Shown here in pieces: positions 1 to 10,888 of a stretch of 28,728 bases of DNA. The DNA comes from Bigelowiella natans CCMP2755 (Eukaryota; Cercozoa; Chlorarachniophyceae). The stretch spans positions 27,501 through 56,228 of the forward strand of contig ADNK01001093.1 in NCBI GenBank assembly GCA_000320545.1, given 5' to 3'. A program made the translations under genes and the position numbers. The notes under the pieces are model-generated. The model was not told the DNA's origin, made no database searches, and worked only from the letters and a program-made list of their open reading frames with translations. Every line of letters begins with the position of its first letter. Positions within the stretch are counted from its first letter, which is position 1.

Positions 1-354
1 ACTACTACTACTACTTTATTTACCAAAAGAGGGATTCAAGCAACAGCGGACAAACAAACATATACAGACACATCGACCAACACATAATAGTACCTTTGCA
101 CTTCATTATCGTTTTACTCGAGTTTACGCCGACAACGAGCTCGTGGCCAAGTGACCTGAGCAGAGGACGAGCACGGCACCGTTGAAGCCATATATTACCA
201 CCACTCACTACCCCCACTATTCCTTGCTACTTATGCTAGGCTTGGGACCGACCTTCCAAGGCGAAATGCGTTGACATGCCCGTAGTGCATCAGGTCAAAC
301 ACTCCTGAGGGGGGTGGGGGCAGTACAACGTTGTATATGCAATAGGAAGAAGAA

Positions 355-386
<32 letters not shown>

Positions 387-2191
387 AGCGGAGGAGGCAC
401 AATAAACGAAAGCAGCACAAATCATGCACAACAAAACGATTTCGCATTCTCGCCTGCACTTATCTTGCTAGCTTGAGATAAGAGGAATCTAGGAGAGAGA
501 GAGAGAGGGGGGGGGGGGGGCTCCTTGGGATGATGTGTAAATTGTTGAGCGTGTCCATTCACAGACCGTCCATGAAGATCCGAATCTTTCTTCCCCTCTT
601 CCGCTCTGCGATGTCGTCCTGTTTTCAGTTTGCATATGTGCGTGTATATGCGTGTACTGAGTGGGCATTCACTCTTCATGTTCTAGTGTAGAGCCCCCTC
701 CCTTTTCATGTTCCCCGCAAACGTGCTGCTTGTTTCTGTGCATCACACTCGCACCATAATCAATTACATGCAATTTGCCAAGACGGTCCATCTCCTTTAG
801 CTCTGCTTCCAAATGAATTACCTACGATCAAAGAGGAGAAGTAGAGGAGGGGGGCACTTGATGAGGGAAAGAGCTCTAACGCGTTATAATTCTAAAAATC
901 CCCTAGAACGTGCGACGATAAACTACAAGAATATCACCTCTTTCCTCACTTGGTCGAGTTTGTGTTTCAGTTCCTTCCTTGATATTCGTTGTGTTGATGA
1001 TGACACACAACCCCCTTCCCTATCCTCCTTCCCCTCTTTGCTTCCGGCTTCCTTCTCGCCTTTGAAAGGCTGCTGCTCATTTTTGTTGATAGCACCAGTG
1101 CTGGCAAGAGGGCAATATTAGGAGTTGAGGTGTGAGACGTGGAAGGAGCAAGGTGTGACTACTCAAAGCCTAAAAGAAATACTCGGTGGTCTCTTTGCCT
1201 GTCTCGCTCCCTCCTCTCTTTCTCTGTCTCTGTCTCTGTCTCTGTCTATCGCTCTCTTAACCTACCATTACCTCCGGTTTGTCCTGTAAAGGCGCACAAA
1301 CAATATGTGAGAGATGACACCCAAAACACCCCCAAACAGTATGCTGGTCCAGGTCTAAGATGGTGGGGGAAAGAAGGAGTTATCGATTGAAGAGTTGCAA
1401 TCGGATCCACGAATAAGCCCTATTACCTGATCTTTTTCGGTCATACCCACTCGCAGAACAATAGCCTGATGGTGTTAATGATATTTATAAATATGACATA
1501 TTTGGGAACTGATCCACGTTGCAGGTGAATCGATTTGCAAGCGACAAACGATAATTAGGATAATGACGACGATGGTAACGATGACTGGTGTGATAATGAT
1601 GATGGGAATAATGGTTATATTTGCCATGGCAAGGAGAAACAACGGCAACAGCTCTCACTCGCTTCTAAACCTTTGATCAAAGATAAGATGTGACGTTGTC
1701 GTCGTTGCGTAGACACTTGGAAGAGCGCAGAATGCAGCCACCGATTGGTGCGGCAATCGGGACGTAGGCTTAGTAACACTCCGCGTTTGGAAACGAAAGC
1801 AATGACCTTCGGTCAAATCGAAAGACGACGTGGAAGCTTACGGAGGGGGGGCTGGAGCAACCAGTGGAAGATTGAGCTAGCGGCCTCGCCACGTGCTCCG
1901 GAAAGTTGGTTCTCCAGATGCAGACCGTAGGCTATTCATCACCTGCGACAACAAAATAACCATGTCGCAGCAAACAGAAACTGCTCTGCTCAGACTGTAT
2001 CTCCAGGCCGACACCCCCCCCCTCCGGGAAGCGGGCGTGGCGCTGCTTGGACACGTCGTCGTCGTCGTTGTCGTCGTCGTCGTCGCCTCTCAGGTGCGAC
2101 TGGGAGATTCTTGCCATCCCCAAACCGTTGCAAGTCCCAGTGTCATCAATCTGCGCTGTCCGGAAGTTCTCGGGTCTATCTCCTTGTTAAT
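1..2191. other. Left flank, no gene recognised
   Basis: I see no coding region here that I can support. The open frames are short, rich in low-complexity residues and resemble no family I know. The stretch holds a GAA-type microsatellite (about 345-388), a poly-G run after a GA tract (about 495-521), a TCTG tract (about 1221-1250) and a GTC/GTT tract (about 2055-2086). It is the upstream side of the DHHC gene that begins at 2192, so its last few hundred bases probably carry that gene's promoter and 5' UTR, but no specific element is visible. Confidence 0.5.
345..388. repeat. (GAA)n microsatellite
   Basis: A near-continuous GAA/AGA trinucleotide tract in the left flank, with a few GGA interruptions towards its end. 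It lies outside any gene I can call. Confidence 0.9.
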
Positions 2192-3370
2192 ATGGCTGAG
2201 AAGAGCCTCTTCGTGAAAGGAGCCGGAGCCCTCGACGATGACAGCGACCAGGACGCTATTGATGGACCAAGGTTGGGTCTCGCTAAGAACGAAGATCTTT
2301 TCTGTTCAGCAGAACGAGTTGGAAGATAAATTGATGTGTGGTAATAATAATGGTGTAGAACATGGCTCGGAAAGCAATGCCTGCTTTACTCGCTGAAAAC
2401 CTTCGACTTCACCACGAGACTGGTACCATGCTGGCATATATCTACCCAAGATCGCGTGATGAATAACGATGGGTGTATGCTGCATGCTGGTACCACACTG
2501 CACAGTGCAATCAGAACCTTTCACGGCGTAGGCGTAGTATATTGTATCTATTGTATCACTGACGCTTCACCCAAGGTCTAAAATTCATGATTTATGTGTC
2601 ACTACTAGGCCGGGCCACTACTTTTCTCGCTTATCTGGCTTCTGGTTGGAACAGTAGTGTATGCATATTTCAAGCACTACTGCCCCCTCATAGAGGTTGA
2701 ATACTGATTCTCATTATGATTATTTATCCTGAAGCAAAGGCAAGCCTCCACGATAAAGAATTAATAGAATATGATCGATCAATTACTCTGCTTTCATCGT
2801 TGTATTTGCAGACGGACCCCCTCTTTTCCTGCAGTGGACTCCTTCGCACGCTAGTGGTCGCATACTTCACTATCTCTGTGCTGTATCACCACGTCCAATG
2901 CGCAATGACTAGGTAGGTATTCTCTCTTCATGCTCACAGTCGTTACTCCGTCGCAAATTCGATCGTACACATATGCTGAGTTATGATATGTGTGATTAAG
3001 CCCGGGCTATGCAGCTATGGAAGATATCCGTGAACAGCGCTTTCATCGTAGCTATCGAGTGCCAGGGTTCTGTCGGTTTTGCAGGAGCAGGAAGCCATCG
3101 AGGTAGGCCCATCAACATCTTGTTCTCATGGTGAAACAGACGACTAACACGCAAGGCCGTCTTCTGCTATCATTTTTCTCAGGTCCCACCATTGTCACAC
3201 ATGCAAGAGATGCGTACTGAAGATGGACCACCATTGCCCTTGGGTCGCAAACTGTGTGAGTACCACACCCCCGATTTTCCCAACAACTACAAGAAGCGTG
3301 TTTGAGCTTCGAAACCATGTTGTCTTGGATCACACCTAAGCGCGCGTGCGCACACACCCACACCCACATC

Positions 3371-3424
<54 letters not shown>

Positions 3425-3888
3425 TACACAAGTTCTAGTAATGACTACTCGTGCTTTTTTTTAGCATGCTTCTCCTTCGATTGAAAAACTGCGCATGAGA
3501 ACTACTGCTCTTATGTTTTTAGGTGGGTCAGGGAAATTATCACCATTTCCTGCTGCTCATCGTCAACGCGTTCGTAGCGTCTGTCATTCTCATCACAAAC
3601 ACGTAGTGACCCTTTGTTGTTCTTTGGAAAGTGTCTGGAAAATGCGTCTTACTTCTGCCTGTCTGCTGCCCTATTTCACCTCTTTTGCGTTCAGGATCTC
3701 GCTGCTGTTTTCGCACATAGGGGGCGAGCGAAGCAGCAAGGGCGGGGCGGAAGAAGACCACGTCGCAATGATCATCGTCATCACAGTTCTTTTCACATCG
3801 GCAGCGGTTAGCAAAGCTGCTAACATCTCCACCGGGCTAAGACTCTCCACATCTAGATATTTTCATGCATGTACATGTGTCTGTGACG

Positions 3889-3931
<43 letters not shown>

Positions 3932-4515
3932 TATATATTATACCGGCCAGGTCGCCTTAGGCGCCCTAGTTTCGCTTCATCTGTATCTTCTGCTCACAAA
4001 CCAAACCACCAGGGAGCTGTGGAGAAGGTGGCATTTAACTATATCTCATCCGAGACGTTCGTTCTCTCACAAGCAGCGTGCTTATTTGCGACAGGTTCTC
4101 GAGGCGCAGACAACGCAAGACAGGTGTGTTCGATACAACCAGCATCATCTTTACATCATCCACTCATTGAATCAGTCATATGTAGGTTTTACCGTAGGAG
4201 GAGCTTCCTTCACGGATAAGAGAGATGACTGGCAGGACAATGCCTCGAGCAGTCTTGGCGCTGTCAAGAATATTCGCTCCGTTTTCCATCACCACAAGTA
4301 GTGTTTACAGAGATGCTGTTGTTCAATTGTACTGCTTAGCATTGCCATAATTAGATGATGAAGGCACTCAAGCCACACATGTTGCTGCTCATGACTATGA
4401 TGTCGCTTCCTCTCTCAGAAATCTGCTGTGGTATCTCGTTCCTGGAAGTCTATCTTGGGCGAAGATACACAGTAATTCATCTACCGAGACCTTTTTTAAT
4501 CAAATCTTGTCGTGA
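2192..4515 (+). CDS. DHHC-type protein S-acyltransferase (palmitoyltransferase)
   Basis: Integral membrane enzyme expected to attach palmitate to cysteines of target proteins. Proposed exons: 2192-2317, 2609-2695, 2812-2912, 3001-3102, 3183-3255, 3523-3602, 3695-3806, 3951-4123, 4419-4515; all junctions are GT-AG and keep frame, giving 316 residues. Visible order: short acidic N-terminus; TM1 (about 45-63, [18 protein letters not shown]); TM2 (about 80-100); a TSPG variant of the usual TDPG motif (104-107); the cysteine-rich domain starting CRFC (129-132), then SHHC, CKRC and catalytic DHHC (154-157, Cys157); TM3; TM4; then LTNQTTRE, which contains the family TTxE motif (246-249). The core from exon 2 to TTRE is firm. 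The first exon join and the end after 4123 are less certain, because two other stretches (near 4240-4297 and 4380-4440) also resemble the C-terminal motif. Substrates cannot be inferred. Confidence 0.88.
3373..3424. repeat. (TC)n(AC)n compound microsatellite in DHHC intron
   Basis: A CT tract runs directly into a CA tract inside the 3256-3522 intron, just after the exon that carries the DHHC motif. Confidence 0.9.
3894..3940. repeat. (AT)n microsatellite near a 3' splice site
   Basis: An AT tract ends about 10 bases before the acceptor at 3949-3950 in the DHHC intron 3807-3950. The polypyrimidine tract is almost absent, so the repeat replaces much of the usual acceptor context. Confidence 0.85.
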
Positions 4516-4601
4516 TAGTCTTTCGTGCACATCTTGTATTGTGCGAAGGCAGCACTTGAAATAAGAAATATTCAAAAAATCGATCATATATTCATAGCAA
4601 T

Positions 4602-4604
4602 ATG

Positions 4605-4643
<39 letters not shown>

Positions 4644-4680
4644 GTGTGTGTGCGTGCGTGCGTGTGTGTGTGTGTGTGTG
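4602..4680. repeat. (TA)n followed by (GT)n
   Basis: A TA tract passes into a GT tract with GC interruptions (TGCG), in the 3' flank of the DHHC gene. Confidence 0.9.
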
Positions 4681-5338
4681 TTACGGTGTGCCTAGCAGAT
4701 GTATTATATTATATTATTATACTACATTAAATATCCTCGTGTATTAGCATGTTGGATAGCTGCATGAGCTTTGTACTAAATTACCTTGGCACTATGAAAT
4801 AAAAGAGTTTGTCTCTTTTGGTTGCGTCTGATCCTTACGTGTGAATGTAATATATACCTGATGTTATTTATCGACATTACAGCGGACAAAGAAGCATTGG
4901 AGACAGTTTAACTTTGATCGGTCTCGTTGAATTCGTTGAAGTAAACGCTTTCGAATACAACACTGTCTTCACATCACATTGTCTAGCTGGAGACATGTGC
5001 TGTGCGGACTAGCATGAAAGAGACAGCAAAGAGGCTGTGCCCTACGAGCCGTACTAGCGTATCATTCTCATGATGTACATTACGTACACATTTGCAGCAT
5101 TTCGTACATATACATCGTCTAGCCGCCAGCGTGCGGCAACAAGAATGTACTGCAATGCATCTATCTGAGCACCTATCTAGCTATAGAGACCTTGCTAGAG
5201 TTAGATGTTGCACATGCTAGCTAGCGTGTGCCATCTTCCAGTGGCGGTGCTATAGCTAGCTAGGGCCATGCATCTCATGCCATGCACGCATGCACATGGC
5301 GGCCACATAGCTAGATAGTCATTATTAGTTATATCCTG

Positions 5339-5342
<4 letters not shown>

Positions 5343-5380
<38 letters not shown>
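5343..5380. repeat. (TA)n microsatellite
   Basis: A pure TA dinucleotide tract in the convergent spacer, at the edge of the CTAG/CATG-rich stretch. Confidence 0.9.
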
Positions 5381-5385
<5 letters not shown>

Positions 5386-6011
5386 GACTTACACCTAGAC
5401 ACGCATTTTGTGACGGAACGTCACATATAGCTCTGCTAGATATATATTATTGCATCATTGTTGTCATTGGCAGGCGGTCCTAGGGTCTAGCGGTGACGCT
5501 ACGTCAAACTACTACGTACATGCTAGCTGTCCAGTTTTAGAGTATCTTATATCGCGATGGCAGCCTGCATATGCATTTTTGACAATATTGCCAATGTCTG
5601 CGATGCGCATATAGCCCATAATAATGCGACATAAACCTGGCACATTATACTCCAGCTCGAGTGAACGAAGAAAGTAAATCATAATTGAAAACATTAATAA
5701 ACCTAAGCATTGCTCCGCTACATTTTGCATAAAATAAATAAATGCGAAGCACATTAAACTTGTGTATTGTACATCACTGACGCTGTGCTTACATTCTCTG
5801 TAAGATAGTGAAGTCTAGGAATTGTAATGCCAAAAAGAGAATCGCCACCTTAAAGGTTCATGCTTTAGAAGCAAAATGAAGCCCGTACACCGTGCTTCAA
5901 TTTACAGTAGCTTTTTATACAGTAACATTTTTGAGGGAACGAGCTACGGAAAACTTTGGCACTGGGTAAGCAAGAAGATCACCCAAATTTGGGTCTATTG
6001 TCAGACACTTT

Positions 6012-7722
6012 CTACAGACTTTTCTTCAGCGCGATCAAAAACTGCTTCTTGAAGGCAGAGTTCGAAAGCCCGGCCTTAATTTGCTTCTTCAGCCTGTATG
6101 TTTTAAAAATTATTTATTAAGAACTATGGTTCCAGTTGAAGTCAACGGGGGACATCGCATTTACTTTGAAATCTGTTCGTCCTTTTTCTTTAGACTTTGC
6201 TTAGCTTTTTCGATTTGTGCGGCTCTTTTTTCCAGCTAAGTATATTCATATGTCAGAGTTTATGGATATTTTAAAATATTTGTTGCGCGCCACCTCTTTT
6301 TTGTGATCTGACTTCAGCTTTTCAATAGTTTCTTTGTCTTCTCCCCTCATTTTGCTAGCAATAAACTTCTTTTCTCTTCTTTGGAGAAGACTCTGATACG
6401 GTAAATGTAATTTAAATCATCTCTGAGGACTGGTCCATGTTACATTATCTCACCTTTGGAAGTGGGAACGTTTCAAAGATATCGTGAGCCTTTTTGGCCG
6501 TGACGGCTTTCTTTCTGTATCTCATAATAACACCGTAACCATCCTCATCTTGCCAGATTTCGAGAGTTTCAGGATGGATCACCTTCATACATTGATCTAT
6601 TAGAATTCATCGCGTTTCATCACTACGGATTTCGTACCTTGAGTTTCTTGAAGTACCAACGCTTAAGAAGTTTGACCATAGGCGTATTGGCCTTCCCTGC
6701 GGCAATGTTTACCATGATGTTGAAGGACTTTGACTCAGCCATAACAATTCCAATAAGAATATCTCCGTATCTGATTATTTAGCAATGGCTTTAGTATCGG
6801 CTGAGGATTGTAACAAATGATTTGTGAATAAATTACCCAGGTCCAGCAATAATAGGCATGTCTACCCAGGTCTTGCTTCCAGTGTATCCAACTTCTGATG
6901 CAATGTTTTTGTTTTCGGCCATCATAACAGGATCGACGACGTGGTGCGCCTCATCTGGTCCAGGAAACTGCTGCAAGTAAGCGCGGTGGAAGATTACGAT
7001 ACCACAGATTGGTTTATTTTTGGTCTCTCTTCTTAGGACAAAAACTTTCAGAGCTTCCCAAACAAAATTTGCACTTTCGTTGGTAGGATCATATTCTTCC
7101 TCCTCCGGCTCTTCGTCCTGAAGTTTTGATGCTCCCTCAAGGTATCTTCCGTTGACGCTGGATAGGTAATCGTACATAAATGCTGGCATGATACGTCCTT
7201 TCGTAAGGTCTTTGAATAGGGTCCCGGTCGTAAGCTCTGCATGGACATCCTGGAAAACGAAGCTAATTAACGTTGAAGGTGCGAGGGTAGTGGTTATCGA
7301 ATACCTTAACATTTTCTTTGGTGACTTCAACAATCTTGCAACCACGAATGTAGGCGGCTTTCTTAACTTCATTGTACAACCCACGTGTGGATTTCTATAG
7401 AAACGTAAAGATTAGAATGAATGATAGAAAGGAGGATGTAATAAAAAGTTCGAGCCGGACTGTACCCTTGGAACGTCGTCCACTGAAAATATATATCAAA
7501 TATACAATATAAGACTCTTTGATCTCAGCAGATATCATAAATGTATTACGTTTGAGATCATCACTGATCTTCTCCTTCTGCTCAAAACAATTATAAAGAG
7601 AATTAGTTCACGGGGCACTCTCATAACTTTATAGCTTGCATAACTACCTTTGTCTTCTTTGCTTTCTTTGCTAAAGGGGCCGGTTCACCGTCTTCCCAAT
7701 TTTTTCGTACGACGGATGGCAT
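6012..7722 (-). CDS. Lysine-rich protein of unknown function, ten small-intron exons
   Basis: I do not recognise this family. Exons in coding order: 7648-7722, 7550-7577, 7466-7482, 7305-7394, 6837-7249, 6638-6770, 6454-6582, 6294-6392, 6165-6235, 6012-6093. All nine introns are GT-AG, 55-71 nt, and every phase matches, giving 1,137 nt or 378 residues from ATG at 7722 to TAG at 6012. Visible features: a lysine-rich N-terminus (PLAKKAKKTK, possible nuclear signal); a central domain-like stretch with an acidic patch (DEEPEEEEYD) and hydrophobic strands (VFVLRRE, CGIVIFHR, ILIGIVMAE); and a basic, probably coiled-coil C-terminal third ending FKKQFLIALKKSL. No signal peptide or membrane segment is seen. 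Exons are AT-rich and introns carry no microsatellites, unlike the neighbours. The alternating hydrophobic strands could suit an acyltransferase-like fold, but that is a guess. Divergent from TBCB. Confidence 0.85.
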
Positions 7723-9203
7723 GTTGATCACCTAAAAAAGTTGATAGCTCAGGTGACTGTGGTCGAGTATGCAACTCTCAACCCTTGGACCCCCCCCCTC
7801 AACCCTTGGACCCCAAGTTCCATCCTTCCCATTCCAGTATGCTCTTCAGCAAGAAAAAAGAGCTAGCAGAGTTTGGGGAACTTTCAAATCGCCCAGGACC
7901 CACTTACTTGCTAGGGCTAAACGCGTAAGGAATCGGTTGGGCCTCTTGGCAACAAGGGGATGGTTTTTATAGGCGGGAAAGGCCACAAGGAAGAACACGG
8001 ACCAGAGACAGGACAAACAACACAAAAAACCCCTCAGAAACCACCGCTCACCTGACTGGATTTTCCCCGTAATTATTCGGTCAAGCGGTTGAAATTGGTG
8101 CCTTGCTGCTACTTTCCTAAGGTTTCAACCCCGCCAAACGTCCTCGAGACACAAGGTGAGAGAGTCAAAATTAAGTTTTCTACTCGACGGGTTACCCAAC
8201 ATAATGTGGCAAATTGTCCGTAATGCCTAATGACGACAGAAGATATTCAAATCAATATCAGAAAGAAGGAATAATTGCTGTTAATTGTAGCATATTTTGA
8301 GGATTAAGTATTTTTTGATAGATGACCACCAGTGTCGACTGACGGTTGTTATTTTGGTAATTCTACCAAGTTAATTCTACTATCCGTTTACTTTCACCGT
8401 AATTTTAATTTTGAAAATATTTTTACGTTGGACATAATTACAACGGGTATCTATTTTGGATGTCAACATTTAGCCGAAAATATCGGATAATGATATAAAA
8501 TCAAAAAATTGCAATCCGATTATTACAGAATCAAAGACAAAAAAGAAATATAGACATATTTATTATATTTATTAACATCTTGAAAAATTATAAAGCGGCG
8601 TTAGACTTTCCCGGAAAAAAAATAGTTAATGATCATCCTTATGGGTTTTCTCGGCGTTTTGTGCTACAATTATGTGGATTTAGATGGACTCCCGGAAAAT
8701 TCGGCGGTTTCTCTAGCTTAGATTATGTTAGTAATCAGAAGACAAGACTTCATTCTTGTCGCTTGATGGCATTCTCTTTCATTTCAATGATATTTTAAAT
8801 AGTGCTCGAAAATTCTGAAAGGAGTGAAAATGGCTGCCACGAAGCCTGATGACCGTAATGAACCCATCCCCGTGAATGCTGTGATTGAATCATTCAGACA
8901 AAAAAATGAAATGAAATTCGAATTTTGAAATCATCTGCAACTATTGGGCTCGCTTTCGCTGTCGAATTGCAACAGAATCCTGCAAGTCGCAGTACGCGAA
9001 CCACGGAAGCAATTTCATTCGACGAAGTTGATTGTTGAGACGCATCACGAAGGAGATTTAGCAGTTGCACGTTTTATGTAAATTTTAAATTCGAACTGTA
9101 CTTAATCTGCGAAATTCATTAATCAACTGTGCAACAATCAGTCACTTTACCTCCAAATGCGGCTGTTATTGACACGTCCAATCTGAAGATCGCCACCGAC
9201 AAG
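7723..9203. other. Divergent spacer with an AT-rich block
   Basis: This lies between the 5' ends of the orphan gene (minus) and TBCB (plus), so it should hold both promoters. From about 7770 to 8160 it is of mixed composition and contains a tandem repeat of about 20 bases. From about 8160 to 8820 it is markedly AT-rich. An open frame without an ATG at 8580-8798 and a 32-codon ATG frame at 8830-8928 are present but match nothing I know. I see no TATA box that I would assign with confidence. Confidence 0.5.
7778..7816. repeat. Tandem direct repeat, unit about 20 nt
   Basis: The unit CTCAACCCTTGGACCCC occurs twice in a row, at about 7778 and 7799, separated only by extra C residues. It sits about 60 bases upstream of the orphan gene's start codon, in the presumed promoter. 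Confidence 0.85.
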
Positions 9204-10888
9204 ATGGCAAACCTCCAGATGACCAGCAACATAGAACTGAAGTCGGCAGGCAGCCAGGCTGTTACAACGACGGGATGGATTCGTGCCACGATCACACACT
9301 CAATTCTAGGGGTTGTTCGGATATGTGAATTAGTAGTAGACCTACCTACGTGCTCTACATTGCGGTGGGTGTAGTCACCATTTGAATGAATTTGAATTTC
9401 TATTCTAAAGGTGCGAGCTGAGAAGTCATACAATCCTAATTTGACTGGAGAGGAGCTTAAAGAGAAGGTGGCCAACGATTCTGCACCCATTTCGTCAGAT
9501 AGATAGACAGTAAATGTTGTGCTATATACCCCTTTGTTCATGTCCTCCGCGCTGACCCCCCCCTGCCCCTCACAATATGCAGCTCCACATGATCGTTGGA
9601 ACAAAGCCAGCACATATGAAGCTTCAACTCAAAGATAAGGTGGTGAATGTTTGACGATAGAAGTAGGAAAGGAACAGGCACACTGACCATAATCAACTAA
9701 TAATAGGAAGGGAAAACCGTTTGCGAGATTGGCGACAAGCAGAAGCTTTCCTCCCTCCCTCTCGAGAAGCAAACCAAAGCGATGCACATACACGTGTTAG
9801 ATGTGGACCCTCAAAAATCCATGCTGGAATTCACTGACGTCTCTAAAGTCAAGAAGTTTGAGATTACGGAAAAGGTGGGTTGTGTGACCATTTCTATACT
9901 GCTACCGTCGATCCCAGAGACCGTGATCTCAATGATCTCACATTTGCGAATGACTTTTGTTATTGCTTTCCCCCCTCTCTACTTTCCGCTGTAGGATTAT
10001 GACAAGAGGACAAACACCTTCCGGAAGTGGGCGAAGCAAAACCTGAAAGGACATTACGCAAAGAAAGAAAAGGAGCGGCAGGAGAAGGCCGAGGAAGGCA
10101 AGAAACAGGAGGTGTGATTGATCAGATCACTTAAACTAACAATAGGATCTCAAAACACATGAGATGGACGCATGTTCATGTTGCTCTTCTTGCCTTAGCT
10201 TTTAAGCAATTCTTACATGTTGTCACAGATATAGATTAAATCTGCGAATCCGCATTCCGCTTCTTGTCTCTCTGTGCACACTCACTCACTCTCTGCTTTC
10301 ATCTCTCCACCTCTAACTACTCTCTCTGCATCGATTCATCATTGATCCGTCGTCCTTGGTCTCTCTGTCTTTCTCTCTTCCCATCGCTCTCCTCCAGGAG
10401 AAGGAGAAGCTGGTCGCAGAGAAGATTAAGGTGGGGGATCGCTGTCAGCTCGGGTGAGTATTGAGTGAGTGAGTGAGAAGAACAAAAACGTTTTTCGAAT
10501 GAACATGAAGATGGCGGCCGCCAATGCTACCATTGCGACGTGTGGCGATCTTGTGCAATATTTCCTCGTAAGTAGGCGCTGTTCGTTTCTTCAGTCCAGA
10601 GCGCATAACCTAAAACGAAAAAAATTCTCATTCCATATTATCAAATCATTTGATGGCAGGTCAAACACAGAATTTCCGCGGCGAGGCGAGGTGAAATTTG
10701 TCGGGGCATTGAGTGGGAAACCAGGCACTTTTATAGGAATCCAGCTCGATGAGCCCTACGGAAAGAATAATGGTAGCGTCAACGGAGTATCGTATTTCTC
10801 CTGCATGCCTAAATGCGGCATTTTCGTGAGACCGTCAGCAGTAGAGGTTGGAGACTTCCCGGAAGAAGATATATTCGATGAATTATAA
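9204..10888 (+). CDS. TBCB: Tubulin-folding cofactor B (TBCB, CAP-Gly)
   Basis: Cytosolic chaperone that works with cofactor E on alpha-tubulin during heterodimer assembly and disassembly. Exons: 9204-9311, 9411-9467, 9583-9639, 9707-9874, 9995-10111, 10398-10453, 10660-10888; all GT-AG and in phase, 792 nt, 263 residues, slightly longer than the animal protein. An N-terminal ubiquitin-like domain (about 28-120; RAEKSYNPNLTGEELKEK matches the animal SEKRYS region) is followed by a charged helix (about 135-180, rich in K, E and Q) and a C-terminal CAP-Gly domain. The CAP-Gly signature reads GKNNG at 222-226 where GKNDG is usual. The C-terminus VGDFPEEDIFDEL has the acidic ending typical of the family. 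The first in-frame ATG after an in-frame stop is 9204; an additional 5' exon cannot be ruled out. Introns are 67-286 nt. It converges on IFT139. Confidence 0.95.

Larger units (their letters stand above)
4516..6011. other. Convergent spacer between DHHC gene and orphan gene
   Basis: The 3' ends of two genes face each other across about 1.5 kb. No coding region is recognisable. An AATAAA at about 4797 is a possible poly(A) signal for the DHHC transcript. There are two TA tracts (about 4602-4640, continued by GT to 4680, and 5343-5380). Between about 5080 and 5320 the sequence is dense in self-complementary tetramers, chiefly CTAG and CATG, often as overlapping copies such as GCTAGCTAGC. The part from about 5500 to 6011 is plainer AT-rich sequence next to the minus-strand stop codon. 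Confidence 0.6.

Noticed and set aside
813-1390. Two plus-strand frames of 102 and 83 codons in the left flank
   Set aside because: They are rich in Ser, Arg and repeat-encoded residues (a TCTG tract gives a Ser-Val run) and show no family resemblance or splice context.
3495-4301. 268-codon open frame read as a single exon
   Set aside because: It runs through two introns of the DHHC gene, including the TA repeat that would encode a run of Tyr-Ile. Only two segments of it (3695-3806 and 3951-4123) are used as exons.
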